Origin: Dyadobacter arcticus
GTDB lineage: Bacteria; Bacteroidota; Bacteroidia; Cytophagales; Spirosomataceae
Assembly: GCF_011762185.1 (NCBI RefSeq)
Contig: NZ_JAASQJ010000001.1
Coordinates: 1,550,001 to 1,614,000, forward strand
Reading direction: 5' to 3'
Length of the DNA: 64,000 nucleotides
A program made the position numbers and the translations under genes. The notes under the pieces are model-generated. The model did no database searches. It was not told the DNA's origin and saw only the letters and a program-made list of their open reading frames with translations. This document shows, in pieces, positions 53,451-61,519 of the stretch; position 1 is the first letter of the stretch, and every line of letters begins with the position of its first letter.

Positions 53451-53999
53451 TTATTTATTTTCAGAGACCGGGGCCGATAGGTTGAGCTCAAAGTCTAGCT
53501 TCACTTTGTCGGACATTCCAAGCGTATTTCCGCCGAATTTCCAGTCCTTCCGGTTGATTTCGACCGTTCCTTTGATGACGCCATTAGGCCCCGTTTTCGT
53601 AAATGTGAAAGGGATTGTAACTTTTTTGGTGACCATTTTGAGCGTCAGATCAAATGTTCCGGTATATCCCGCAGCCGTTTTCTCAATTTTAGTAGACTTC
53701 ATCGCAATTCGGGGATATTTGGCTACCTCGAAAAACTGGTCTTTCTCTTTTAAATGCCGGTCCCTCAGGCTGTTATTGGTCGACAGGGTAGCCGCGTCCA
53801 CACTTCCCGAAATGCTGGCCGCTTCCGGATGGGTGGGGTCAAAAACGATGGTTCCTTTAAATCCTTTAAAGGTTCCGTCCACATCGGCCCCAAACATGCT
53901 GGCCTGAAACGCCGTACTGGCGGTTTGCACATTCCATGTTTGCGCCTTCAGCAGGATTGGGGCGACGATGCAGGCGGTAAGCAACAAGTACTTTATCAT
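53451..53999 (-). CDS. YceI-family protein
   Basis: This 182-residue protein has a signal peptide (YLLLTACIVAPILLKAQTWN) and the YceI lipocalin-like pattern: GTFKGFKGTIVFDPTHPEAA, SLRDRHLKEKDQFFEVAKYP, AGYTGTFDLTLKMVTKKVTI and GTVEINRKDWKFGGNTLGMS. Family members bind isoprenoid or quinone-type lipids. In this operon it could carry a redox lipid. Confidence 0.9.
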   Translation of the reverse strand: MIKYLLLTACIVAPILLKAQTWNVQTASTAFQASMFGADVDGTFKGFKGTIVFDPTHPEAASISGSVDAATLSTNNSLRDRHLKEKDQFFEVAKYPRIAMKSTKIEKTAAGYTGTFDLTLKMVTKKVTIPFTFTKTGPNGVIKGTVEINRKDWKFGGNTLGMSDKVKLDFELNLSAPVSENK

Positions 54000-54016
54000 A
54001 GGTTAGGTTAATTTGT

Positions 54017-54520
54017 TTATGCTGTTTGCTTATGCTGTACCGTGGAATACGCGATCCCGAAATTTTCGGATAACCGGATATGCCGGAACTCGACTTTCAC
54101 TGCAATCGCCATAATCGCCATGTGGTGCACCGCGTGCTCCACATTATAAAGCAGCTCGCGGTAGAAAGTTGTCGTGATCTTCACATCGTTTCTGGCATCG
54201 GATGAGTAAGATGCTTCCAGTTTGAGCACCAGGTCTTCTTTCATCATCCTCATGAGCACGATAAGCTCTTTCATTTTGGAAATCGCTTCACGCGGATCGT
54301 TTTCAAGCAGCAGATTGCGTTCCCGTTTGTCGTAATTCAGTTTGCCGGTGTTACCTGCCCGCACGGCCAGATCATAAAATTCGAGGATATGCCTCAAATG
54401 GCGTCCAACCGAATTGGTTGACAGCAAATCCAGGTTTCTAGTGTATTCATCCCGCGAAAATTGTTCCGTCACCTCAATGAGCTGACTCAAAATCCCGATG
54501 GAAACATCTTGTAATTTCAT
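54017..54520 (-). CDS. DinB-family protein
   Basis: This 167-residue helical protein fits the DinB/YfiT-like four-helix fold: FSRDEYTRNLDLLSTNSVGR, HLRHILEFYDLAVRAGNTGK and YNVEHAVHHMAIMAIAVKVE. The three histidines (H of GRHL, HAVHHM) are in the metal-site places. Many members are thiol-dependent or bacillithiol S-transferases. It heads the operon, 17 bp before the YceI gene. Confidence 0.82.
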   Translation of the reverse strand: MKLQDVSIGILSQLIEVTEQFSRDEYTRNLDLLSTNSVGRHLRHILEFYDLAVRAGNTGKLNYDKRERNLLLENDPREAISKMKELIVLMRMMKEDLVLKLEASYSSDARNDVKITTTFYRELLYNVEHAVHHMAIMAIAVKVEFRHIRLSENFGIAYSTVQHKQTA

Positions 54521-54872
54521 AGCTTCAAAATATGTTTTGACTTGCGTTCTTTGAATCCTTTACTTCAAAGGATATGCCTGTAAAGTCCAGGCGATTGAAA
54601 AAGGCCTTTGGAAGCTGAATTCGCAATATTTACAGATTTTCTGGTGCTGTGCCAGGAAAGCAGGTTTACGATATTTCGTAACCTTCCTGCTGTTTCGTAA
54701 CAAAGCAGCAATACTTCTGGGGATGCAGAGGTCGCTGAGAATTTGAAATTGCAGCAATGTGCGCCTTAATCAGCGATATTCGCGAGAAGCCACTGCGGAA
54801 AGAGGTTAGGAACAGATATTGAGTTAGTTATCGTATATTAAGATGAGTGATCCACCAGGACTCTGGTATTTT
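54521..54872. other. Divergent promoter region
   Basis: It lies between the redox operon (minus) and the hybrid kinase gene (plus). No hairpin or operator was identified with confidence. Confidence 0.35.
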
Positions 54873-57800
54873 ATGGAAATTTTTAAAAGGTTGTTTTTAG
54901 TATTACTCTTCATTGCGCCGGTCTTTTGTAAGGCCGTTGTTGCGCAGGGTGTTGGAACACCAATAATCCAGCATTTTAGCCCGAAACAGTATAACGGACA
55001 TCCCGAGAATTGGGCGATCGTACAGGATAAGCGAGGTATCCTTTATGTGGGCAACCAAAGTGGCGTATTGGAATATGATGGAAGCAAATGGAAGCTGATC
55101 GAAGTGCCGGGGACGGCAGTTAAAGCAATCGGTGTCAGTAAGGAGGGAGTCGTATATGTGGGAACCTCCACAGACTTCGGTTACTTACAGACCAGGCCTG
55201 GAGGACAAATCCAATACATATCGCTTAGTCAGAAATTGTCCGTGGCGGAACGCAGCATTTTGCCTGTCAGCCGTTTATTCAGCGATTCAACAGGCATTTA
55301 TTTTTGTACATCCCAAAAAATATACCGTTACAAAGGGAAAAATGATTTCAGGATCTGGACGGCCAAAGACCGGTTTCTGACAGCGAATTTTATCCGAAAT
55401 ACCTTGTATGTGCAGGAGTCAGGAGGCAAGCTCATGCAACTGGTTTCCGATGAGCTCAAACCGGCACCCGGTAGTGAGCAGTTTGTAAATCTCAGAATTC
55501 AGGCAGTGCTTGAATATCCTGGGGGCCGACTGCTGGCTTTAATGGAGAAAAACGGTCTGTTTATTTATTCACCCAAAGAACCAGCTTCCAGGCTGCAGCC
55601 ATTAGAAACGGCATCGGACGAATGGCTCAAAAATTCGGGTATAACCAGTGCCATTTGCTCCTACAATGCCAAGTCGAAATCGTACCTGTTTTTCATTGCA
55701 AGCCAGTTTGGCGGCATCCGTATCCTGAATGAACATGGGGCAGTACAAATGCAGCTGGACGCGTCGACAGGGTTTAACCAGAACAGCATCGCCTCCCTGT
55801 ACCTGGACAAGCAGCTTTCCCTTTGGGCGATGACTGGCAGCGGGATCTGCCAGATCGGATATAACCTGCCGGTCAGTAAGTTTGGGTACAGCAAGAATAT
55901 TAATTCGACGGTATGGGGCATTACCCGCCATGAAGGTCGCTTATATGTCGGTACCGGGATCGGATTGCTTGGCTGGAACGATTCGAAGGATTCTTTCGAG
56001 CCCGTGGCCGCCATTAGTTCTGCATGCCGGACTTTGCTTTCGGATGGCACAGACCTTTATGCAGGTACTTCGGAGCGTATTTTCAGGATACGCGACAGCA
56101 AAGTAGTTCAGGTACTTTCAACCGGCGGCGAGTCTGTTTATGCGTTATTAAGGCCAAAATCTCAAAGTGACATGCTTTTTGCCGCGCTTTCTAATGGGGT
56201 ATTCTTATATCGAATGAAAAACGGTTCCTGGCAGGAAGTAGGCAGCATTAAAGGACTGGCTGCTGACTGCAGGTCGTTGGCGGAAGATCCGGATGGTACG
56301 ATCTGGGCAGGTACAAACAAGAACGGCTTTTTTAGGATTGATTTAAAAAATGCCCCGAAAGCGGATTTATCCCATATCCGCATCGGTGAAGGGCTGAATG
56401 ACCTTTCATGGAACTACGTTTTCCCGACCGCCGGAGCGCCCCGGTTTACTTCTAAAAATCATCTCTACGAATTCAGTCGCGAAAGCAAAAAGTTTGTGGA
56501 AATAGCCAGTTTTCAAAACCTGCTCCGTGATTCGGTGAACAGTGCACCTTACTTTGTGGAAGATAGCGCGCGAAACTGGTGGTTTGCAAGCCCGCTGGGC
56601 GTTTTGAGGCAGATGCCCGATGGAAAAACAGAGTGGGACAGCCTGAGCCTGATGCCGATCCAGCGGACAGGCTACTGCATTTATCCTGAAAAAACAGGCA
56701 TTGTATGGGTTGGAAATGACGAAGGCCTGTACAGGTATGACGGTATCCAAATGGCGATGCACCCCTCTTATCCGGTCTTAATCAGGGAAGTTCGTTTGCT
56801 CTTAAACGATTCATTACTAAATATTTCGGATCAAAAAGTGAATCAGGCGAATGTGCTGAGAACACCACTGCCTTATAATTTGCGCGACATTTCTTTTCGG
56901 TTTGCCGCCACCAGTTATGTGGGTGAAACCGGTAACGAGTTTCGCTACAAGCTTATCGGAGACGGTGTTATGCCCACGGACCTTGTATGGTCGCGGTGGT
57001 CTAAGGAAAGCTGGAAGGACTACACCAATCTGCCTCCGGGACATTACGTTTTCCATGTGATGGCCCGAAATCCGTACCGCGAACTAAGCCAGGAAAGCAG
57101 CTTTGCATTCGACATTCTGGACCCCTGGTTTCGGACCTGGTGGGCGTATCTGTTGTACGTAATTGGAGCGACTATAATGGTTTACATACTGATCTGGTGG
57201 TATACCAGGCGTTTAAGCAACGAAAAAGCCAAACTCGAAAACCTGGTCGATAGCCGGACAGCCGAGGTGGTCATGCAAAAAGAAGAGCTGGTGGAGCAGG
57301 CTGCACGCCTTCAACTGGCGAAGGAAACCGCAGAAAAGGCAAATCATGCCAAAAGTGAGTTTCTGGCGAATATGAGCCATGAATTAAGGACACCGCTGAA
57401 CGGTATCCTGGGGTTTGCGCAGGTACTTCAGCGTGAGCCAACATTAAATCCAAGCCAGGAAAAGGGGCTTACCATTATCCGGAAAAGCGGTGAACATTTG
57501 CTGAACCTGATCAACGAGGTCCTGGATATTTCAAAAATAGAAGCGCAACGGCTTGAAATTCAAAGCAATACATTCAGTCTTACAGGCTTGCTCCATGATA
57601 CGACCAGTCTGTTCCAATCCAGGGCGGAAGAAAAAGGGCTTTCTTTTCAAATGATCATGGCCGGAGACCTGCCCGAAATGGTAGCGGGCGACGAAAAACG
57701 TGTTACCCAGGTATTGAACAACCTGCTCGGGAATGCGGTCAAATTCACAGAAAAAGGAGGGGTTATCTTTCGGGTTACCGGCGAAAAACTGAATGCTGAT

Positions 57801-58751
57801 TTTAATAAGACGAAATTCGAAGTGGAGGATACGGGCATCGGCATTTCTGAGGAATATTTGGGTGAAATATTTCTTCCTTTCCACCAGGTAAGGGACCGGC
57901 GGCTGTTTTCGGAAGGAACGGGTCTCGGGCTGGCGATCGCGAATAATCTGGTGGGCTTAATGAACGGAACGCTGGATGTGACAAGCAAGGTAGGGCAGGG
58001 CAGTGTCTTCACTTTGGGGCTGGTGTTCAGACAGGTAGCGGGAGAGTCCGAAACAGCATTGTCGGAACGGGACATTATGGGATACGCCGGGGCCAGAAAG
58101 ACAGTCCTGATTGTGGATGATCATGCCGAGAACCGGATGGTCGTGCATGAATTGCTGGCATCGCTTGGGTTCCTCGTGCTGGAAGCTTCTGACGGGAAGG
58201 ACGCGGTGGAACTTGCGGTTACTTCGGTCCCCGATCTGGTGATCATGGACTTGGTCATGCCGCGCCTGAATGGTTTTGAGGCAGTTTCCCAAATGAGGCA
58301 AAACCAGGCATTGGCCAATACAAAGATGATCGCATTTTCGGCCAATGTTTTCGAACCTAACCAAAAACGCAGCCTGAATGAGGGTTTCGACGATTTTGTG
58401 TCCAAACCCATCGATGTAGCTGCATTGCTTTGCTCGATCGGAAAGCTGCTGAACCTGGATTGGGCTTATGCGAACCTGCACACGCCCGTTTCCGCGACGC
58501 AAACGGAGGATTTTCAGGAATCAGCCATGCAACTGCCGCCGAATGCAGCATTGGAAATCCTTAGGGACTTTGCCATGAGAGGCGACATTCAGGGGATTTT
58601 GGATTCGTTGGGCCAAATAGAATCGGAGAATTCCGAGAGTTTTGCTTTTGTAAAACAGGTGCGTAAGTGGGCGGTGGAATTTGATATAAGGAGGATTCGG
58701 CGGTATTTGGAGGGGATTGTCAAAACAAATAGTGATACTCTGACCAGCTAG
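54873..58751 (+). CDS. Hybrid two-component sensor (Reg_prop/Y_Y_Y, kinase, receiver)
   Basis: The start at 54873 ([20 protein letters not shown]), with a signal peptide, gives 1292 residues. The long periplasmic part has propeller-type repeats ([37 protein letters not shown]) and a Y_Y_Y-like end ([20 protein letters not shown]). A helix at about 756-777 follows, then HisKA ([21 protein letters not shown]836), the ATPase ([32 protein letters not shown]), and a receiver ([19 protein letters not shown]1126 in [15 protein letters not shown]). It lacks the C-terminal AraC domain of typical HTCS and ends with a short helical part. Confidence 0.92.
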   Translation: MEIFKRLFLVLLFIAPVFCKAVVAQGVGTPIIQHFSPKQYNGHPENWAIVQDKRGILYVGNQSGVLEYDGSKWKLIEVPGTAVKAIGVSKEGVVYVGTSTDFGYLQTRPGGQIQYISLSQKLSVAERSILPVSRLFSDSTGIYFCTSQKIYRYKGKNDFRIWTAKDRFLTANFIRNTLYVQESGGKLMQLVSDELKPAPGSEQFVNLRIQAVLEYPGGRLLALMEKNGLFIYSPKEPASRLQPLETASDEWLKNSGITSAICSYNAKSKSYLFFIASQFGGIRILNEHGAVQMQLDASTGFNQNSIASLYLDKQLSLWAMTGSGICQIGYNLPVSKFGYSKNINSTVWGITRHEGRLYVGTGIGLLGWNDSKDSFEPVAAISSACRTLLSDGTDLYAGTSERIFRIRDSKVVQVLSTGGESVYALLRPKSQSDMLFAALSNGVFLYRMKNGSWQEVGSIKGLAADCRSLAEDPDGTIWAGTNKNGFFRIDLKNAPKADLSHIRIGEGLNDLSWNYVFPTAGAPRFTSKNHLYEFSRESKKFVEIASFQNLLRDSVNSAPYFVEDSARNWWFASPLGVLRQMPDGKTEWDSLSLMPIQRTGYCIYPEKTGIVWVGNDEGLYRYDGIQMAMHPSYPVLIREVRLLLNDSLLNISDQKVNQANVLRTPLPYNLRDISFRFAATSYVGETGNEFRYKLIGDGVMPTDLVWSRWSKESWKDYTNLPPGHYVFHVMARNPYRELSQESSFAFDILDPWFRTWWAYLLYVIGATIMVYILIWWYTRRLSNEKAKLENLVDSRTAEVVMQKEELVEQAARLQLAKETAEKANHAKSEFLANMSHELRTPLNGILGFAQVLQREPTLNPSQEKGLTIIRKSGEHLLNLINEVLDISKIEAQRLEIQSNTFSLTGLLHDTTSLFQSRAEEKGLSFQMIMAGDLPEMVAGDEKRVTQVLNNLLGNAVKFTEKGGVIFRVTGEKLNADFNKTKFEVEDTGIGISEEYLGEIFLPFHQVRDRRLFSEGTGLGLAIANNLVGLMNGTLDVTSKVGQGSVFTLGLVFRQVAGESETALSERDIMGYAGARKTVLIVDDHAENRMVVHELLASLGFLVLEASDGKDAVELAVTSVPDLVIMDLVMPRLNGFEAVSQMRQNQALANTKMIAFSANVFEPNQKRSLNEGFDDFVSKPIDVAALLCSIGKLLNLDWAYANLHTPVSATQTEDFQESAMQLPPNAALEILRDFAMRGDIQGILDSLGQIESENSESFAFVKQVRKWAVEFDIRRIRRYLEGIVKTNSDTLTS

Positions 58752-58801
58752 GACTGCAACCTGTAAAGGATAAAGGAAAATCAACTTAACTATAAACCAT
58801 C

Positions 58802-59353
58802 ATGAAAGCAGGGATATTATGTATTTTTTTAGCCGTTTACGGCCTTAATCTGGGGTGTTCGGGGACGAAACCAAATGCATCCGAAAAAAAGACAGCTGAG
58901 GAGAACGAAGCAAAAGCAAGTCGGGGACTGCTGGATGAGAAAGTGGCGGCGTTTCTGGTGGACGCGGCAGATGCGCGGATGATGGGTATCAAGGAGGGTA
59001 CATTGGCTGTCGCGAACGGGACTACGCCCGAAATCAGGGCTTATGGAAAGCTGATGGAAAAAGACCAGGGAAAAATGATGGATGCGATCAAAAAGCTGGC
59101 CAAATCCCGACATGTCACGTTACCCCAAACAATCAGTGCGGACAAGCAGGATGGTTTTCAAGATCTGGCCAAAAAAGAAGGGAAAGATTTTGATTCAAAA
59201 TTCATTAAGATGATGCGGATTGACCATGAGAGAGACCTGAAAAAATTCAAAGAAGCCACAACATTAAATGATAAAAGCGTAAAGCAGTTTGGCGATGCCT
59301 ACATCCCTATGATCCAGGGCCATCTGGATCAAGTGAATGCATTGAAGGAATGA
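58802..59353 (+). CDS. DUF4142 protein, lipoprotein-like
   Basis: This 183-residue protein has a signal with lipobox-like end (CIFLAVYGLNLGCSGTKPNA). The DUF4142 helical pattern follows: KVAAFLVDAADARMMGIKEG, EIRAYGKLMEKDQGKMMDAI, KFIKMMRIDHERDLKKFKEA and YIPMIQGHLDQVNALKE. The function is unknown, possibly metal-related or ferritin-like. It lies 50 bp after the kinase gene. The stop is immediately followed by the antitoxin stub. Confidence 0.83.
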   Translation: MKAGILCIFLAVYGLNLGCSGTKPNASEKKTAEENEAKASRGLLDEKVAAFLVDAADARMMGIKEGTLAVANGTTPEIRAYGKLMEKDQGKMMDAIKKLAKSRHVTLPQTISADKQDGFQDLAKKEGKDFDSKFIKMMRIDHERDLKKFKEATTLNDKSVKQFGDAYIPMIQGHLDQVNALKE

Positions 59354-59359
59354 AGCGGT

Positions 59360-59512
59360 GTGGAATTGAATGACTTTGAAACCAGTTCTTATCTGGGTTA
59401 TACAAGGTGCGGTTGGACCGAGGCAGCGCAGGAGGTGCGGGCCGAAGGAGATGATAAATTGATATTGGGTGATTCGCCGAATGAATTTGAAAATGAAGAG
59501 TGGACATGGTGA
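59360..59512 (+). pseudogene. Antitoxin stub (MazE-like C-terminus)
   Basis: The frame from a GTG gives only 50 residues (SSYLGYTRCGWTEAAQEVRA, EGDDKLILGDSPNEFENEEW). The end resembles the toxin-binding tail of MazE-type antitoxins (GDDKL..., EWTW at the close). The N-terminal AbrB/SpoVT DNA-binding part is missing, and only 6 bp separate it from the DUF4142 stop. Its stop overlaps the toxin start, as in normal antitoxin-toxin pairs. Confidence 0.55.
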
Positions 59513-59835
59513 GTGAAATCCTGCAATATGAAGTCTATTGGATATCCCAGGACTCGACTTTGGGAAGTGAAATTGCGAAAACCCGTCCCTGCGTGGTTGT
59601 TAGCCCAAATGAACTCAACCAGTTTTTACCAACAATAATTATAGCACCGATAACATCTACGATAAAAAGCTACCCATGGCGTGTCGAGTGCATGGTTGGT
59701 GGCCGCAAAGGTGCTATTGCCACGGATAAGATGAAAGTCATTGACAAGGTTCGTATAGGATCGAAAATCAGCGCTTTGTCAAAACAGGAAATCACAGCAT
59801 TGAAAGATGTGATGCGAAAGATGTTGATCGATTAG
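59506..59835 (+). CDS. MazF/PemK-type toxin
   Basis: The start is ATG at 59506 (MVSEILQYEVYWISQDSTLG), overlapping the antitoxin stop. The 109-residue protein has the MazF/PemK fold segments: YEVYWISQDSTLGSEIAKTR, PCVVVSPNELNQFLPTIIIA, PITSTIKSYPWRV and ATDKMKVIDKVRIGSK. Members cut mRNA at short motifs. The absent antitoxin body is odd for an intact toxin. It may be weakened, held by another antitoxin, or restrained by the tail stub. Confidence 0.87.
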   Translation: MVSEILQYEVYWISQDSTLGSEIAKTRPCVVVSPNELNQFLPTIIIAPITSTIKSYPWRVECMVGGRKGAIATDKMKVIDKVRIGSKISALSKQEITALKDVMRKMLID

Positions 59836-59839
59836 CACA

Positions 59840-60184
59840 CTATTTTTTCTTCTTCTTCGAAGACTTTGCCTTACTATTAAAAGCCAAAGAAAGCTCAATC
59901 CAATAGTCAAATTCGGCTTTTGTTTTCAGGACATCCTGTTCAATGAGCACATATCCGATCATAGGCCGGTTTGTGAAATCCATCGTGCGGCATCCCGGTT
60001 TTTCGACGGCTGCTTCGTGAAAGGCAGGATCGATACGGCACATCAGTTCATCTTTGATGATCCCGACGCACATTTTGTCGTTGTACATGAATGTCAATCC
60101 GCCCATCATGGCTTTTTCTTCGATGTTCGGAAGTTCTGAAAGCCGTTCGCGGATGCGGGTTGCCAAATTAATGTCGTAGGCCAT
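59840..60184 (-). CDS. TfoX N-terminal-domain protein
   Basis: This 114-residue protein fits the TfoX/Sxy N-terminal family: RIRERLSELPNIEEKAMMGG, LTFMYNDKMCVGIIKDELMC and RIDPAFHEAAVEKPGCRTMD. It ends with a lysine-rich tail. The stand-alone domain is common in Bacteroidetes and has no proven role there. Its end is four bases from the end of the convergent toxin gene. Confidence 0.85.
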   Translation of the reverse strand: MAYDINLATRIRERLSELPNIEEKAMMGGLTFMYNDKMCVGIIKDELMCRIDPAFHEAAVEKPGCRTMDFTNRPMIGYVLIEQDVLKTKAEFDYWIELSLAFNSKAKSSKKKKK

Positions 60185-60810
60185 GAGTGGTTCGATAGCA
60201 TCTTTCTGAAATTAATAAAGGCCCGAAAAAGCAGACCTACCTGATTTTCCTAGGGTCATATTACCGCAATTGCTCCAAAATCGCACCCCGGATCAAATCA
60301 GGCCACCGCCACGGTATAAAATGGTTCAGACGAAACATTACTTTTTTTCAAGATTCTGCCTGAAAGTTTAAAAAGTTAAATTTATTATTTATTGAAACTA
60401 ATATCATCTGTCCCAAATGACCCTGTACAGGTAATGCTACCTCGATACTGTACATTCCAAGGGATTTGGACTAGTTTCGATGTAATGTTGATTCCAAAGC
60501 ACTTTTTGCTCTTCTGAGTGGTCAGTTTTGCTCCGAATTCGGGTGGTCAATTTCGCCCGGAACAACTGGTCAATGACAATCGTCATTCTTCCTGACATTT
60601 CAGAATGCTCCCGAAATATCAGGACAAGCCTATTGACTTGCACAGTAAGCCATTGACGGCAAACGGTCTTTCCTGCCAAACTGAGGCCGTTTTATCTGGT
60701 TTTTTCTGGCTAGTATGGTAGTTGTCAATAAATAGTCAACCGATTGCTGATACACATTGGCTTTCGGGATGACTAAAAAGCGAACTTTTAAAAGCCCGAA
60801 ACACCCAAGC
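60185..60810. other. Gap with an IS21-type end remnant
   Basis: No gene is seen. The middle holds the repeat described at 60516-60580. The rest is A+T-rich on the left and becomes more G+C-rich towards the GMC fragment. Confidence 0.4.
60516..60580. repeat. IS21-type end remnant
   Basis: Units GTGGTCAGTTTTGCTCCG (60518), GTGGTCAATTTCGCCCGG (60543) and TGGTCAATGA (60567) recur every 24-25 bp, like transposase-binding units at IS21 ends. No istA or istB is nearby, so only an end remains. It differs in sequence from the intact IS21 at 18.8-21.5 kb. Confidence 0.55.
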
Positions 60811-61396
60811 ATGACAAGGCATACCTACGATATCATTATCATCGGAACTGGTTCTGGTGGAGGAACAATTGCTCAGCGAGTTGCCCCGTCTGGTAAGCAA
60901 ATATTAATTCTCGAACGGGTCGACTTTATCCCGAAAGAAAAAGAAAACTGGGACGTTACGGAGGTGGTTGTCAATGGGCGTTATCGCACCGATGAGGTTT
61001 GGTACGACAAAGGTAACCAGCCATTTAAGCCGTTCACCCACTACGTTGTTGGCGGCAACAGCAAGATGCATGGAACGGCCAGTTTCCGACTCCGCGAGTC
61101 TGATTTTCAGGAAACGCAACATCAAACAGGTATCTCACCAGCCTGGCCTCTGACCTACGCCGACTTTGCGCAATATTATGCTGAAGCCGAAGAATTATTC
61201 AGCGTTCATGGTGTACAAGGAAGCGACCCCACCGAGCCGCCAGCTAACGAATCCTATCCGTTTTGCCCGATTTCGCCCCGAACCGTTTGCGGAAGAACTG
61301 TACGAAAACGTTCGGCGGACGGGACTGAAACCATTCCTAATCCCGATGGCGGTCCGACTCGGTCAGGACAAACCCGGTTTTGAAGATAACGGGTAA
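60811..61396 (+). pseudogene. GMC oxidoreductase, frameshifted and truncated
   Basis: The start at 60811 (MTRHTYDIIIIGTGSGGGTI) shows the FAD-binding glycine motif, then HYVVGGNSKMHGTASFRLRE and SPAWPLTYADFAQYYAEAEE. Near 61265 the coding shifts frame: FRPEPFAEELYENVRRTGLK, PFLIPMAVRLGQDKPG. It then stops at 61396, where the family would run for about 350 more residues. The gene is dead or an assembly artefact. Its role would be sugar or alcohol oxidation. Confidence 0.82.
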
Positions 61397-61519
61397 CGGA
61401 AAAATTCTTCAAACACAAAGTAGACAGAGAGCCGTAGAGAGGAAACGGAGGCTCGTCAATATGTCGCTATGATCTTTGTTCATCTCACTTCTTCTGTGTT
61501 AAACTAAACCCAAAACCTG

